NCBI GenBank assembly: GCA_943325355.2
Contig: CALPPA020000069.1
Location: 1-8,488, forward strand
Source: Klebsiella pneumoniae
Lineage (GTDB): Bacteria > Bacteroidota > Bacteroidia > Flavobacteriales > Flavobacteriaceae
Length of the DNA: 8,488 nucleotides
Reading direction: 5' to 3'
This document shows positions 1-5,972 of the stretch, piece by piece. Positions within the stretch are counted from its first letter, which is position 1. Every line of letters begins with the position of its first letter. The notes below the pieces were generated by a model. That model saw nothing but the letters and a program-made list of their open reading frames with translations. It did not search any database and was not told the DNA's origin. The translations under genes were made by a program, and so were the position numbers.

Positions 1-297
1 AAGAATGATATTAGGGCCTTGAAACCCATTCGCAATAAATATTACGAGGAAATCAAGCAAATTTGCAAACAAAATAATTACAATCTAATTACTGTGATGA
101 CGCCAATGTGTACCAATGTAAAAGGATTGGATTATTTTGAGAAAGCAAACAAAATCTATCCCGAAATTCACAATTTGGAAAACGCTGTTGAAGGCGACCA
201 ATATTTTTCCTCTTGCGGACACATGAATGATGCAGGAGCTCGACTATTTACATCGATAGTCATTAACCGATTTTTTCAAACAAATAAAAATAATTGA
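1..297 (+). CDS. SGNH/GDSL-hydrolase-like protein, C-terminal part (5' end outside window)
   Basis: The frame is open from the first base, so the gene starts upstream and only the last 98 residues are visible. A TTG at 19 is an internal Leu codon, not a convincing start. The visible part has an alternating helix/strand pattern with a hydrophobic strand (YNLITVMTPM), then CGHMNDAGARLFTSIV near the end. That segment resembles block V of SGNH hydrolases (usually DxxHLNxxGA), which carries the catalytic His. The Asp expected three residues before this His is replaced by Ser. In Bacteroidota such proteins can accompany MBOAT O-acyltransferases (AlgI/DltB-like) and modify polysaccharides; that role is a guess here. 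The stop is one base before the next ATG, so the two genes are probably co-transcribed. The family call rests on one motif. Confidence 0.6.
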   Translation, partial: KNDIRALKPIRNKYYEEIKQICKQNNYNLITVMTPMCTNVKGLDYFEKANKIYPEIHNLENAVEGDQYFSSCGHMNDAGARLFTSIVINRFFQTNKNN

Positions 298-298
298 A

Positions 299-1297
299 AT
301 GGCAAACAACACCCAAAACACAAAAACAATCCGTTGGGGAATCTTGGGATGTGGTAATGTTACTGAAGTAAAAAGCGGTCCAGCCTATCAAAAAACGGTA
401 GGTTTCAAAATCGAAGCCGTGATGCGAAGAGATGCTGAAAAAGCAGCAGATTATGCCAAAAGACATAACATCGATAAGTTTTATTCGGATGCAGATGATT
501 TAATTAATGATCCAGAAATTGACGCCATTTATATTGCCACTCCACCAGACACACATCATTTTTATGGACTTAAAGTAGCTGCAGCAGGAAAAATTTGCTG
601 TATCGAAAAGCCTTTGGCTCCGAATTATAAGGAAAGTCTCGAAATTTACGAAGCTTTCAAAACTAAAAACATTCCTTTATTCACCGCTTATTACAGACGA
701 TCTTTACCTCGTTTTGAGCAAATAAAAACGTGGCTTGACAATAATAAAATTGGCACAGTAAGAAGTATTCGATGGAATTTGACCAAATCAGCTTCTGAAC
801 AAGATTTGTCGGGAGAATACAATTGGCGAACCGATGCAAAAGTGGCTCCGGGAGGTTATTTTGATGATTTGGCAAGTCACGGCTTGGATTTATTTATTTT
901 CCTTTTGGGAGACATCAAGGAAGTTTCGGGTTTTAGTTTGAACCAACAAGGATTGTATTCCGCCAAGGATGCCATCACCGCTTGCTGGCTTCACGAATCG
1001 GGTGTTACAGGTAATGCCAATTGGAATTTTGGAAGCAGTAAACGAGAAGATATAGTTGAAATTGCTGGAAATAAAGGCAAAATAACTTTTTCTATTTTCG
1101 AAAATGATCCTATTGTACTTTCTAATGAAAAAGGTGAAACGGAACTTTTTATCGAACATCCAGAAAACGTGCAATTGCATCACGTAGAAAGAATACGGGA
1201 ACATCTTGTAGGAAATCGTGAGCATCCTTCGAATGGATTGACGGCTTCACACACCAGTTGGGTTATGGATAAGATTCTAGGGAAGGTATTGGAATAA
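299..1297 (+). CDS. Gfo/Idh/MocA family NAD(P)-dependent oxidoreductase
   Basis: A complete 332-residue protein of the usual family length. An N-terminal Rossmann fold has the dinucleotide-binding loop GILGCGN at residues 14-20 and a strand ending IYIATPPDTHH at 77-87. The family signature EKP is at 103-105, with the catalytic-type Lys104. YYRRSLPRF at 131-139 resembles 1,5-anhydro-D-fructose reductase and glucose-fructose oxidoreductase relatives. GGYFDDLASHGLDL at 185-198 supplies the conserved His194 of the active site. The protein should be cytosolic and oxidise or reduce a sugar or cyclitol; the substrate cannot be read from sequence. The ATG follows the upstream stop by one base (A298), which suggests translational coupling. 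No Shine-Dalgarno is visible, as is common in Bacteroidota. A hairpin terminator starts three bases after the stop. The family is certain; the substrate is unknown. Confidence 0.93.
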   Translation: MANNTQNTKTIRWGILGCGNVTEVKSGPAYQKTVGFKIEAVMRRDAEKAADYAKRHNIDKFYSDADDLINDPEIDAIYIATPPDTHHFYGLKVAAAGKICCIEKPLAPNYKESLEIYEAFKTKNIPLFTAYYRRSLPRFEQIKTWLDNNKIGTVRSIRWNLTKSASEQDLSGEYNWRTDAKVAPGGYFDDLASHGLDLFIFLLGDIKEVSGFSLNQQGLYSAKDAITACWLHESGVTGNANWNFGSSKREDIVEIAGNKGKITFSIFENDPIVLSNEKGETELFIEHPENVQLHHVERIREHLVGNREHPSNGLTASHTSWVMDKILGKVLE

Positions 1298-1299
1298 AA

Positions 1300-1325
1300 A
1301 AAACAGCCCAAAATTAGGCTGTTTT
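1300..1325. terminator. Bidirectional intrinsic terminator
   Basis: A perfect 9-bp stem (AAAACAGCC at 1300-1308, GGCTGTTTT at 1317-1325) with an 8-nt loop lies between two convergent genes. On the + strand it ends with only four T's before CG. On the - strand the hairpin runs into eight T's (complement of A1296-A1303), so it should work better for the - strand gene ending at 1348. It starts three bases after the oxidoreductase stop and lies 22 bases beyond the - strand gene's stop. Confidence 0.85.
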
Positions 1326-1347
1326 CGTTAATAAATTTCTTTAAGGA

Positions 1348-1947
1348 CTATCTGTTAGGAAATGTATGTGTAAAAATCTTGTCTTTGTAAGTCATCACAA
1401 AAGTGTATTTTTCATTTTCAATGTTGTTGACATCAAAAATTTTTGTCACATTTCGATCCATCAGTTTAGCACTGTTATAAACCTCATCGCCATCTTTATC
1501 TATAATTTGTATATACACAGGAGATTGATCAATATTTACGATATTAACCCATACCAATCCGTCTTTGTATAAAAATACAGGTACTGGTTTGAAATCCTCT
1601 GAAATTGCATTTGCAGATAATGAAGCTGTTGCTCTGGCAACTGAAATTTCATATCTTGAAATTGTTAAATCAGATTCAACTTCCAAGAAATAAATTCCTT
1701 CTGGCAAAGCATTCAAATCATACGTTCTATTAAAATCCTTTTTAGAGTTCACACTTTCTGAGTGAATCAATTTGTCGTCTGCATCAAAAATAGATAAGTT
1801 CATTTTATTTATCTTATTTATAGCAAAAGTTACCTTCTTTCCTTGTTCTTTTTTTACATTTAATGTAAAATCAACAGTGCTAGCGTGTCCATTCATAGTT
1901 GTTAATGCGGCTACCAACACTAAACCAAATTTTAAAATCTTTTTCAT
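1348..1947 (-). CDS. Small secreted protein with duplicated beta-rich (T9SS-CTD-like) module, function unknown
   Basis: The protein has 199 residues when started at ATG 1945-1947. The frame stays open to 2025, but that extension would include the TAnnTTTG box at 1986-1993 and would place a signal peptide internally, so I chose the downstream ATG. Residues 1-22 form a signal peptide (KK, then a hydrophobic stretch, then GHA, probable cleavage after Ala22). The mature part has two similar modules. Module 1 (about 38-103) has IFDADDKLIHSE and YDLNALPEGIYFLEVE. Module 2 (about 127-197) has IIDKDGDEVYNS and FDVNNIENEKYTFVMT. The pattern (a beta strand, an acidic turn, another strand, then 'LPEGIYFLEVE') resembles the beta-sandwich of type IX secretion C-terminal domains, but no cargo domain precedes it. 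Export to the periplasm or surface is likely; the job is unknown. It is divergent from an AraC regulator, a possible but unproven controller. Confidence 0.8.
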   Translation of the reverse strand: MKKILKFGLVLVAALTTMNGHASTVDFTLNVKKEQGKKVTFAINKINKMNLSIFDADDKLIHSESVNSKKDFNRTYDLNALPEGIYFLEVESDLTISRYEISVARATASLSANAISEDFKPVPVFLYKDGLVWVNIVNIDQSPVYIQIIDKDGDEVYNSAKLMDRNVTKIFDVNNIENEKYTFVMTYKDKIFTHTFPNR

Positions 1948-1985
1948 AATTGTAGGTGTTAAGTTTTTAATGATTTTATTTGAAG

Positions 1986-1993
1986 CAAAGATA
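1986..1993 (-). promoter_or_regulatory. Bacteroidota -7 box (TATCTTTG) for the small secreted protein gene
   Basis: Read on the - strand this is an exact TAnnTTTG match, 38 bases before the ATG at 1947, which predicts a leader of roughly 30 nt. No clear TTTG -33 element is found at the usual spacing; that area instead holds a G/C-tract inverted repeat. Its position inside the longer open frame supports the shorter start. Confidence 0.55.
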
Positions 1994-2004
1994 TTGTGGT
2001 AGTT

Positions 2005-2024
2005 TGGGGGAGAATAACACCCCA
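2005..2024. repeat. G/C-tract inverted repeat at the -33 position of the - strand promoter
   Basis: TGGGG (2005-2009) and CCCCA (2020-2024) are reverse complements separated by 10 bases. G and C tracts stand out in this AT-rich spacer. The site covers where the -33 element of the promoter at 1986-1993 should lie, so it could be a protein-binding site for control of the secreted-protein gene. It is short and could be chance. Confidence 0.3.
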
Positions 2025-2045
2025 TTTTCCTATTTGTGTTCTATT

Positions 2046-2083
2046 TTACCTTTTACGAAAACGAAATAGGTTAAAAAAGGTAA
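2046..2083. promoter_or_regulatory. Candidate operator: perfect 9-bp inverted repeat upstream of the AraC regulator gene
   Basis: TTACCTTTT (2046-2054) and AAAAGGTAA (2075-2083) are exact reverse complements with a 20-nt spacer; their centres are 29 bp apart. The right arm overlaps the expected -33 area of the + strand promoter whose -7 box is at 2102-2109. The left arm lies some 50-60 bp upstream of the divergent - strand box. The spacer also carries a short CGAAAACGAAA repeat. Spaced half-sites near a promoter are a common layout for AraC-type dimers, so autoregulation is plausible. There is no direct evidence of binding. Confidence 0.4.
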
Positions 2084-2101
2084 TTGTGTGTCAATTTGGG
2101 T

Positions 2102-2109
2102 TAATTTTG
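2102..2109 (+). promoter_or_regulatory. Bacteroidota -7 box (TAATTTTG) for the AraC regulator gene
   Basis: An exact TAnnTTTG match 23 bases before the ATG at 2133, giving a short A-rich leader. A TTG at 2084-2086 might serve as -33, but its spacing is a little short. The right arm of the inverted repeat at 2075-2083 abuts it. Confidence 0.6.
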
Positions 2110-2132
2110 CATTGATTCTAAATTAAAACAAT

Positions 2133-3005
2133 ATGAAAAAGATAGTTTCTACTTTAGAAATTATAGAGCCATCGTTCGGAAGTTCCTTCACTTTGGCTAA
2201 ATATGTCGAAAATGAGAATAGCAAAGCCCACTTCTGGCACCATCATCCCGAAATCGAATTGGTATATGTAAACGGTGGTTCGGGCAAACGCCAGGTGGGT
2301 AGCCATATTTCGTATTACACCAGTGGTAGTGTAATTCTTATTGGAAGTAACTTGCCTCATTGCGGTTTTACCGATGAAAACACTGGAAACTCAAGGGAAA
2401 CAGTGATACATATGAGGCCAGACTTTCTCGGTGCTGATTTTTTTGGAATTTCAGAAATGAAAAAAATCAAACATCTTTTCAATAGAGCCAAAGCTGGTAT
2501 AGTATTTATAGGAGAAACCAAAAAAAGAATAGGAAGCAAAATAGAAATTATGGAAAATCAGTTGCCTTTTGAACGGCTGCTGACTTTACTAGCTATTCTA
2601 AATGAAATGGAAGAAGCCACGGAATTTAAGGTTTTGAATGCAGAAGGATTTTCAATGGAATTGCAAATGCAGGATAATGACAAAATCAATACAGTTTTTA
2701 ATTATGTGAAAGATAATTTTCAGGAACAAATTACTTTAGAAGAGGTGGCTGTATTGGTCAGTATGACGGTTCCTTCGTTCTGTCGCTATTTCAAAAAGAT
2801 TACCCAAAAAACGTTTACCAAGTTTGTCAATGAATACCGCTTGGTGCATGCATCCAAATTATTGGCGGAAAAACCCATCAGCATTGCAGAAGTTTGCTTC
2901 GAATGTGGATTCAATAATTTCAGTTATTTCAATAAATCATTCCAGGAGTTTACGGGCAAGAGTGCCTCGCAATATCGAAAAGAACATCGTTCGGTACTGG
3001 GGTAA
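2133..3005 (+). CDS. AraC family transcriptional regulator with N-terminal cupin sensor
   Basis: A complete 290-residue protein of typical length. An N-terminal cupin-like beta barrel spans about residues 33-79, with a His/Glu cluster (FWHHHPEIELVYV, 34-46) and SGSVILIGSNLPH at 64-76; this fold usually binds a sugar or other small effector. The C-terminal AraC/XylS DNA-binding domain covers about 185-285. Its first helix-turn-helix is at ITLEEVAVLVSMTVPSFCRYFKK (200-222, given as landmarks), and the second at ISIAEVCFECGFNNFSYFNK (249-268), followed by the family ending FTGKSASQYR (273-282). It is cytosolic. The divergent secreted-protein gene is the nearest candidate target, and the inverted repeat upstream suggests autoregulation. 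The effector is unknown. The family is clear; the targets are inference. Confidence 0.93.
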   Translation: MKKIVSTLEIIEPSFGSSFTLAKYVENENSKAHFWHHHPEIELVYVNGGSGKRQVGSHISYYTSGSVILIGSNLPHCGFTDENTGNSRETVIHMRPDFLGADFFGISEMKKIKHLFNRAKAGIVFIGETKKRIGSKIEIMENQLPFERLLTLLAILNEMEEATEFKVLNAEGFSMELQMQDNDKINTVFNYVKDNFQEQITLEEVAVLVSMTVPSFCRYFKKITQKTFTKFVNEYRLVHASKLLAEKPISIAEVCFECGFNNFSYFNKSFQEFTGKSASQYRKEHRSVLG

Positions 3006-3027
3006 ATGGTGTAATGCAAAATAAATT

Positions 3028-3051
3028 AAAAAAATCGATTCAATTTTTTTT
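3028..3051 (+). terminator. Weak A/T-only hairpin with T-run after the AraC gene
   Basis: AAAAAAAT (3028-3035) and ATTTTTTT (3043-3050) can pair around a 7-nt loop, followed by another T. The stem has no G-C pairs, so it is at best a weak terminator. The rest of the 114-bp gap before umuC shows no exact TAnnTTTG box. The nearest matches are TAACTTTT at 3071-3078 and TAATTTTA at 3108-3115, each with one mismatch. Confidence 0.25.
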
Positions 3052-3119
3052 ATCAACAATCCACTAAAATTAACTTTTTATCCACACCACAATTATTGGC
3101 TATTGAGTAATTTTACAAA

Positions 3120-4394
3120 ATGTATGCTTTAGTCGATTGCAATAATTTTTATGCTTCCTGCGAACGTGTTTTTCAACCGAAATTCAACGGAAAACCCGTT
3201 GCGATATTATCCAACAACGATGGCTGCGTGATTTCCAGAAGCAACGAAGCCAAAGCCCTAGGCATTCCAATGGGAGCTCCGGCATTTCAAATCAAGGATT
3301 TGATAAAAGAAAAAAATGTTCAGGTTTTCTCTTCTAATTATGCGCTTTACGGGGATTTAAGTAATCGGGTGATGAAAATTTTGGGTCAGTTTACACCAAA
3401 TATCGAAATCTACAGCATCGACGAAGCTTTTCTGAATTTTGATGGTTTGAACATTTTGGACTATCATAATTATGGTCTCCAAATGAAAACCCGTGTCCAA
3501 AAATGGGTCGGAATACCCGTTTGCATTGGCTTTGCCGAAACCAAAGCTTTATGCAAAGTGGCCAATAAAATTGCCAAAAAATTCCAGGACAGAACAAAAG
3601 GAGTTTATATAATTGACACCGAAGAGAAACGCATCAAAGCACTAAAGTGGACAAAAATCGAAGATGTTTGGGGCATTGGTTATCGAATCACTAAAAAAGT
3701 AAAATTGCGAAACATCAACACTGCTTTCGATTTTGTTCAACCGCAGCACGAAGCTTGGATTAAGAAAGAAATGGGCGTTTTAGGTATGCGATTGAAATAC
3801 GAACTCGAAGGAAAATCGGTTTTGGACTTGGAACCTATTGTCAATCAAAAGAAAAGTATTGCCGTAACCCGAAGTTTTCCCAAACAAATCTCCGATTTCG
3901 ATTTGTTGCGCGAACGCGTGGCGACTTTTGCCTCGGTTTGTGCAGAGAAATTGCGAAAGCAAAAATCTTGTTGTCATACCATAATCGTGATGTTAGTGAT
4001 TGACAGACACAGCATTCAAGCCTCAAAATATTATTATACTATGGCGGTTACATTACCTTTTGCGACGAATTCGACACTGACTATTTCGAACACGGCCATT
4101 GATATGCTGAAAAAATTGTACAAGGGAAACGAAAACATAAAATTCAAGAAAGCAGGCGTTATCGTCACTGAATTGATTGACGAAAACCGAAAACAATTTC
4201 AATTATTCGACGAAGAAAATCCAAAACATTTGGCTTTAATGAAAGTTATGGATAAACTCAACAACAAAATTGGTGATACAAAAATAAAATTGGCTACACA
4301 AGATTTAAATCGGACTTGGAATATGAAACAGAATCATTTATCACCAAGATATACTACAAATTTCAACGATATTCTCGAAATACGATGCCAATAA
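3120..4394 (+). CDS. umuC: Y-family translesion DNA polymerase, UmuC (DNA polymerase V catalytic subunit)
   Basis: A complete 424-residue protein, close to E. coli UmuC in length. The catalytic core opens with DCNNFYASCERVF at residues 6-18 (metal ligand Asp6) and contains YSIDEAFL at 98-105 with the catalytic Asp101-Glu102 pair; these positions match the E. coli numbering as I recall it. A thumb/HhH region lies at about 175-205 (EDVWGIGYRITKK), with the little-finger domain after about 245. QFQLF at 359-363 fits a beta-clamp-binding motif, and the UmuC-typical SPRYTT is at 408-413. With cleaved UmuD it should form an error-prone polymerase that copies past DNA lesions. The next gene starts inside its last codons, so they are translationally coupled. 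No SOS box can be assigned; many Bacteroidota lack a well-defined one. Confidence 0.97.
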   Translation: MYALVDCNNFYASCERVFQPKFNGKPVAILSNNDGCVISRSNEAKALGIPMGAPAFQIKDLIKEKNVQVFSSNYALYGDLSNRVMKILGQFTPNIEIYSIDEAFLNFDGLNILDYHNYGLQMKTRVQKWVGIPVCIGFAETKALCKVANKIAKKFQDRTKGVYIIDTEEKRIKALKWTKIEDVWGIGYRITKKVKLRNINTAFDFVQPQHEAWIKKEMGVLGMRLKYELEGKSVLDLEPIVNQKKSIAVTRSFPKQISDFDLLRERVATFASVCAEKLRKQKSCCHTIIVMLVIDRHSIQASKYYYTMAVTLPFATNSTLTISNTAIDMLKKLYKGNENIKFKKAGVIVTELIDENRKQFQLFDEENPKHLALMKVMDKLNNKIGDTKIKLATQDLNRTWNMKQNHLSPRYTTNFNDILEIRCQ

Positions 4395-4825
4395 AAAAAG
4401 AACCAAAACTAACCTTCTTCCGTCCTGTTTTGGACAGTAAAGTCCGAATTCCGTTAATCAAGGAAGGGGTTTCGGCTGGATTTCCATCGCCTGCGATCGA
4501 TTTTATGGAAAACAGCATCGATTTGAACAAGGAATTAAGCAAAAATCCATTAGCGACTTTTTACATCAAAGTTAAAGGGAACTCGATGATTGATGCAGGA
4601 ATCAATGACAAAGACGTTTTGGTTGTTGACCGAAGTCTAGAACCCCAAAACAATAAAATCGCGATTTGCTTTATTGACGGCGAATTTACCGTGAAACGCA
4701 TCAAACTGGAAGAAGACTGCTTGTACCTAATGCCAGAAAACCCCAATTATCCTTCCATTAAAGTCACCGAAGAAAACCAATTAATCATTTGGGGAATCGT
4801 GACTTATGTGATAAAAGCGTTGTAA
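4385..4825 (+). CDS. umuD: UmuD-type self-cleaving S24/LexA-family protein (DNA polymerase V accessory subunit)
   Basis: The protein has 146 residues from ATG 4385-4387. An open extension upstream to a TTG at 4316 lies inside umuC and encodes nothing family-like, so I use the ATG. The cleavage site is Ala31-Gly32 (VSAGFPSPA). The catalytic serine is Ser67 in KGNSM, and the catalytic lysine is Lys104 in EFTVKR. The Ser-Lys spacing of 37 and the site-to-Ser spacing of 36 equal those of E. coli UmuD (Cys24-Gly25, Ser60, Lys97). There is no DNA-binding domain, which separates it from LexA. RecA-stimulated self-cleavage should yield UmuD', which joins UmuC. The gene overlaps umuC by 10 bp in a different frame. 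The order umuC-umuD is the reverse of the enterobacterial operon. Confidence 0.95.
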   Translation: MPIKKEPKLTFFRPVLDSKVRIPLIKEGVSAGFPSPAIDFMENSIDLNKELSKNPLATFYIKVKGNSMIDAGINDKDVLVVDRSLEPQNNKIAICFIDGEFTVKRIKLEEDCLYLMPENPNYPSIKVTEENQLIIWGIVTYVIKAL

Positions 4826-4832
4826 AGAAACC

Positions 4833-5708
4833 TTACTTTATTTCTATTTGTCTTTTAAAAAAGTTCCAACTTTCTAGATAAACATCAATATCCCTAGGGA
4901 AGTTGTGTTCGCCATTAATTACTTTTAAGAGGGTAACTTCTGGCTTGCCTTTTTGTTTGTACGTATATTTTTCGATTGTTTTCCCGTCCGTTGGGTCAGT
5001 ATCCGGCAAAGCTTCCATTGTGGGTTCTCCTTTATATCCGTCCAATGTTGCCCAATACCGAAAACTTTCGTCTGCAGAACGGACCAAGCCTTTGTTTTTT
5101 GCAGATATTCCACCATTATAGGGATTTGTTGGATCGTTTGTACCATTGATAATTAGTACTGGTATTGGAATTTTCTTTTCAATGCAATCCATATTGCTTG
5201 GAACAGGAATATTAGCAATAATAGCAGTGATGGCTTTGATTTTTTCAGGCATCGTCATAGCTAATGTATAAGCCATATGTCCGCCTCCAGATGTTCCTAC
5301 GACAAATACTCTGGTAGCATTTATTTTATAATTGGTCACGCAATAATCAATCATTTTACTAAAAAAAGTGTTTTCGTCTATATTTTGAACATTGGCGGCA
5401 GCTGGAGCCATTTTTCGGCATTCATTCCAATTTTCCTTGTATCCATCAGGAAAGACCAACAAAATATGTTCGCTTTCGGCCAATGCCATTAATTTAGTGG
5501 CGCCTCGCATTGTTTTAATACCATTACCGCCAGAACCGTGCAGTACGAAGATTAAACTAGCATTCGTATTATTTGCCGATGGCTTGTTAAAATGAAAGCT
5601 GCGGTAATGACCGTCAATGAATACAGAGTCGTTTATAATTTGTGCTTTGGCTCCAATAAAAAACAAAAGGGTGATGATAAACAAGTTTACTTTCAAATTA
5701 TTTTTCAT
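4833..5708 (-). CDS. Exported PHB-depolymerase/feruloyl-esterase-like alpha/beta hydrolase
   Basis: A complete 291-residue protein. An N-terminal signal peptide (residues 1-22, hydrophobic FIITLLFFIGAKA) is probably cut after Ala22; no lipobox Cys is present, so a soluble periplasmic or secreted enzyme is expected. The alpha/beta-hydrolase core shows the oxyanion segment VLHGSGGNG (55-63), the nucleophile elbow GTSGGGH with Ser140 (138-144), a probable acid Asp192 in INGTNDPTNPYNGG, and a catalytic His268 in NGEHNFPRD. This order and spacing match the LpqC / poly(3-hydroxybutyrate) depolymerase / CE1 esterase group. Many members deesterify plant polysaccharides, so a role in polysaccharide use is more likely than PHB breakdown, but the substrate is not readable. 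Its stop lies only 7 bp from the umuD stop (convergent). It has its own promoter and a terminator upstream of it, so it is probably monocistronic. Confidence 0.88.
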   Translation of the reverse strand: MKNNLKVNLFIITLLFFIGAKAQIINDSVFIDGHYRSFHFNKPSANNTNASLIFVLHGSGGNGIKTMRGATKLMALAESEHILLVFPDGYKENWNECRKMAPAAANVQNIDENTFFSKMIDYCVTNYKINATRVFVVGTSGGGHMAYTLAMTMPEKIKAITAIIANIPVPSNMDCIEKKIPIPVLIINGTNDPTNPYNGGISAKNKGLVRSADESFRYWATLDGYKGEPTMEALPDTDPTDGKTIEKYTYKQKGKPEVTLLKVINGEHNFPRDIDVYLESWNFFKRQIEIK

Positions 5709-5731
5709 TAGTTTGGGTTTTTAATTTTAAC

Positions 5732-5739
5732 CAAAAATA
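5732..5739 (-). promoter_or_regulatory. Bacteroidota -7 box (TATTTTTG) for the esterase gene
   Basis: Read on the - strand this is an exact TAnnTTTG match 23 bases before the ATG at 5708. A TTTG lies upstream at 5754-5757 (- strand), but the 14-nt gap is shorter than the usual spacing, so the -33 element is uncertain. Its place between the terminator at 5832-5859 and the gene suggests independent transcription. Confidence 0.5.
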
Positions 5740-5831
5740 GCAATTATTAAAATCAAAATAATAATTAATTTATCAGAGCAACAAAATAGCCTAAATCAAA
5801 AAGTGGAAGTCGAGTTATTTATTAGGCACAA

Positions 5832-5859
5832 AAAAACCGCTTCTTTCGGAGCGGTTTTT
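5832..5859. terminator. Strong intrinsic terminator after the sugar-kinase gene
   Basis: AAAAACCGCTTC (5832-5843) pairs with GGAGCGGTTTTT (5848-5859), a 12-bp stem with one T-G pair and a TTTC loop. On the - strand the hairpin runs into seven T's (complement of A5830-A5836), so it should end the kinase transcript 113 bases after its stop codon. No + strand gene lies just upstream, so its + strand activity is not needed. Confidence 0.85.
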
Positions 5860-5972
5860 GGCACTACAATTTTTCAAACTACAATTACTCTCTCGGCAAC
5901 TTTATGGCAAAACATTAGCTTTCGCAGTACCACAGTGAGAGTATCGCATACATCCAGATTATTGCTTTTAGT
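5860..5972 (-). other. 3' UTR / intergenic segment with direct and inverted repeats
   Basis: This 113-bp stretch between the kinase stop and its terminator holds no convincing gene. It contains a perfect 9-bp direct repeat, ACTACAATT at 5863-5871 and again at 5878-5886 (period 15). It also has a perfect 7-bp inverted repeat, TACTCTC at 5886-5892 and GAGAGTA at 5937-5943, enclosing 44 nt. On the - strand the enclosed part includes CTGCGAAAGC. It would be transcribed as the 3' UTR of the kinase mRNA and could be a structured tail or a 3'-derived small RNA. I do not recognise a known RNA family. Confidence 0.35.

Noticed and set aside
890..1225. 111-codon - strand open frame inside the oxidoreductase gene
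   Set aside because: It is antisense to a clear family protein and its translation has no domain-like features.
1948..2025. N-terminal 26-residue extension of the small secreted protein
   Set aside because: It would cover the TAnnTTTG promoter box and bury the signal peptide internally; the ATG at 1945-1947 gives a standard signal peptide.
2824..3024. 66-codon + strand frame overlapping the end of the AraC gene
   Set aside because: It is a shadow of the AraC DNA-binding domain in another frame, without motifs or a plausible start.
4316..4384. Upstream TTG start for umuD
   Set aside because: The extension lies wholly inside umuC, encodes no family sequence and would alter the normal UmuD N-terminus; the ATG at 4385 fits.
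5789..5827. GCCTAA / TTAGGC inverted repeat near the esterase promoter
   Set aside because: Only 6 bp with a 27-nt spacer in AT-rich DNA; too weak to call an operator.
5878..5945. Possible degenerate 5S rRNA fragment on the - strand
   Set aside because: GGTACTGC and GAGAGTA occur in the order seen near the 3' end of bacterial 5S rRNA, but the distance between them is too long and the upstream half of a 5S gene is absent. The matches are short enough to be chance.
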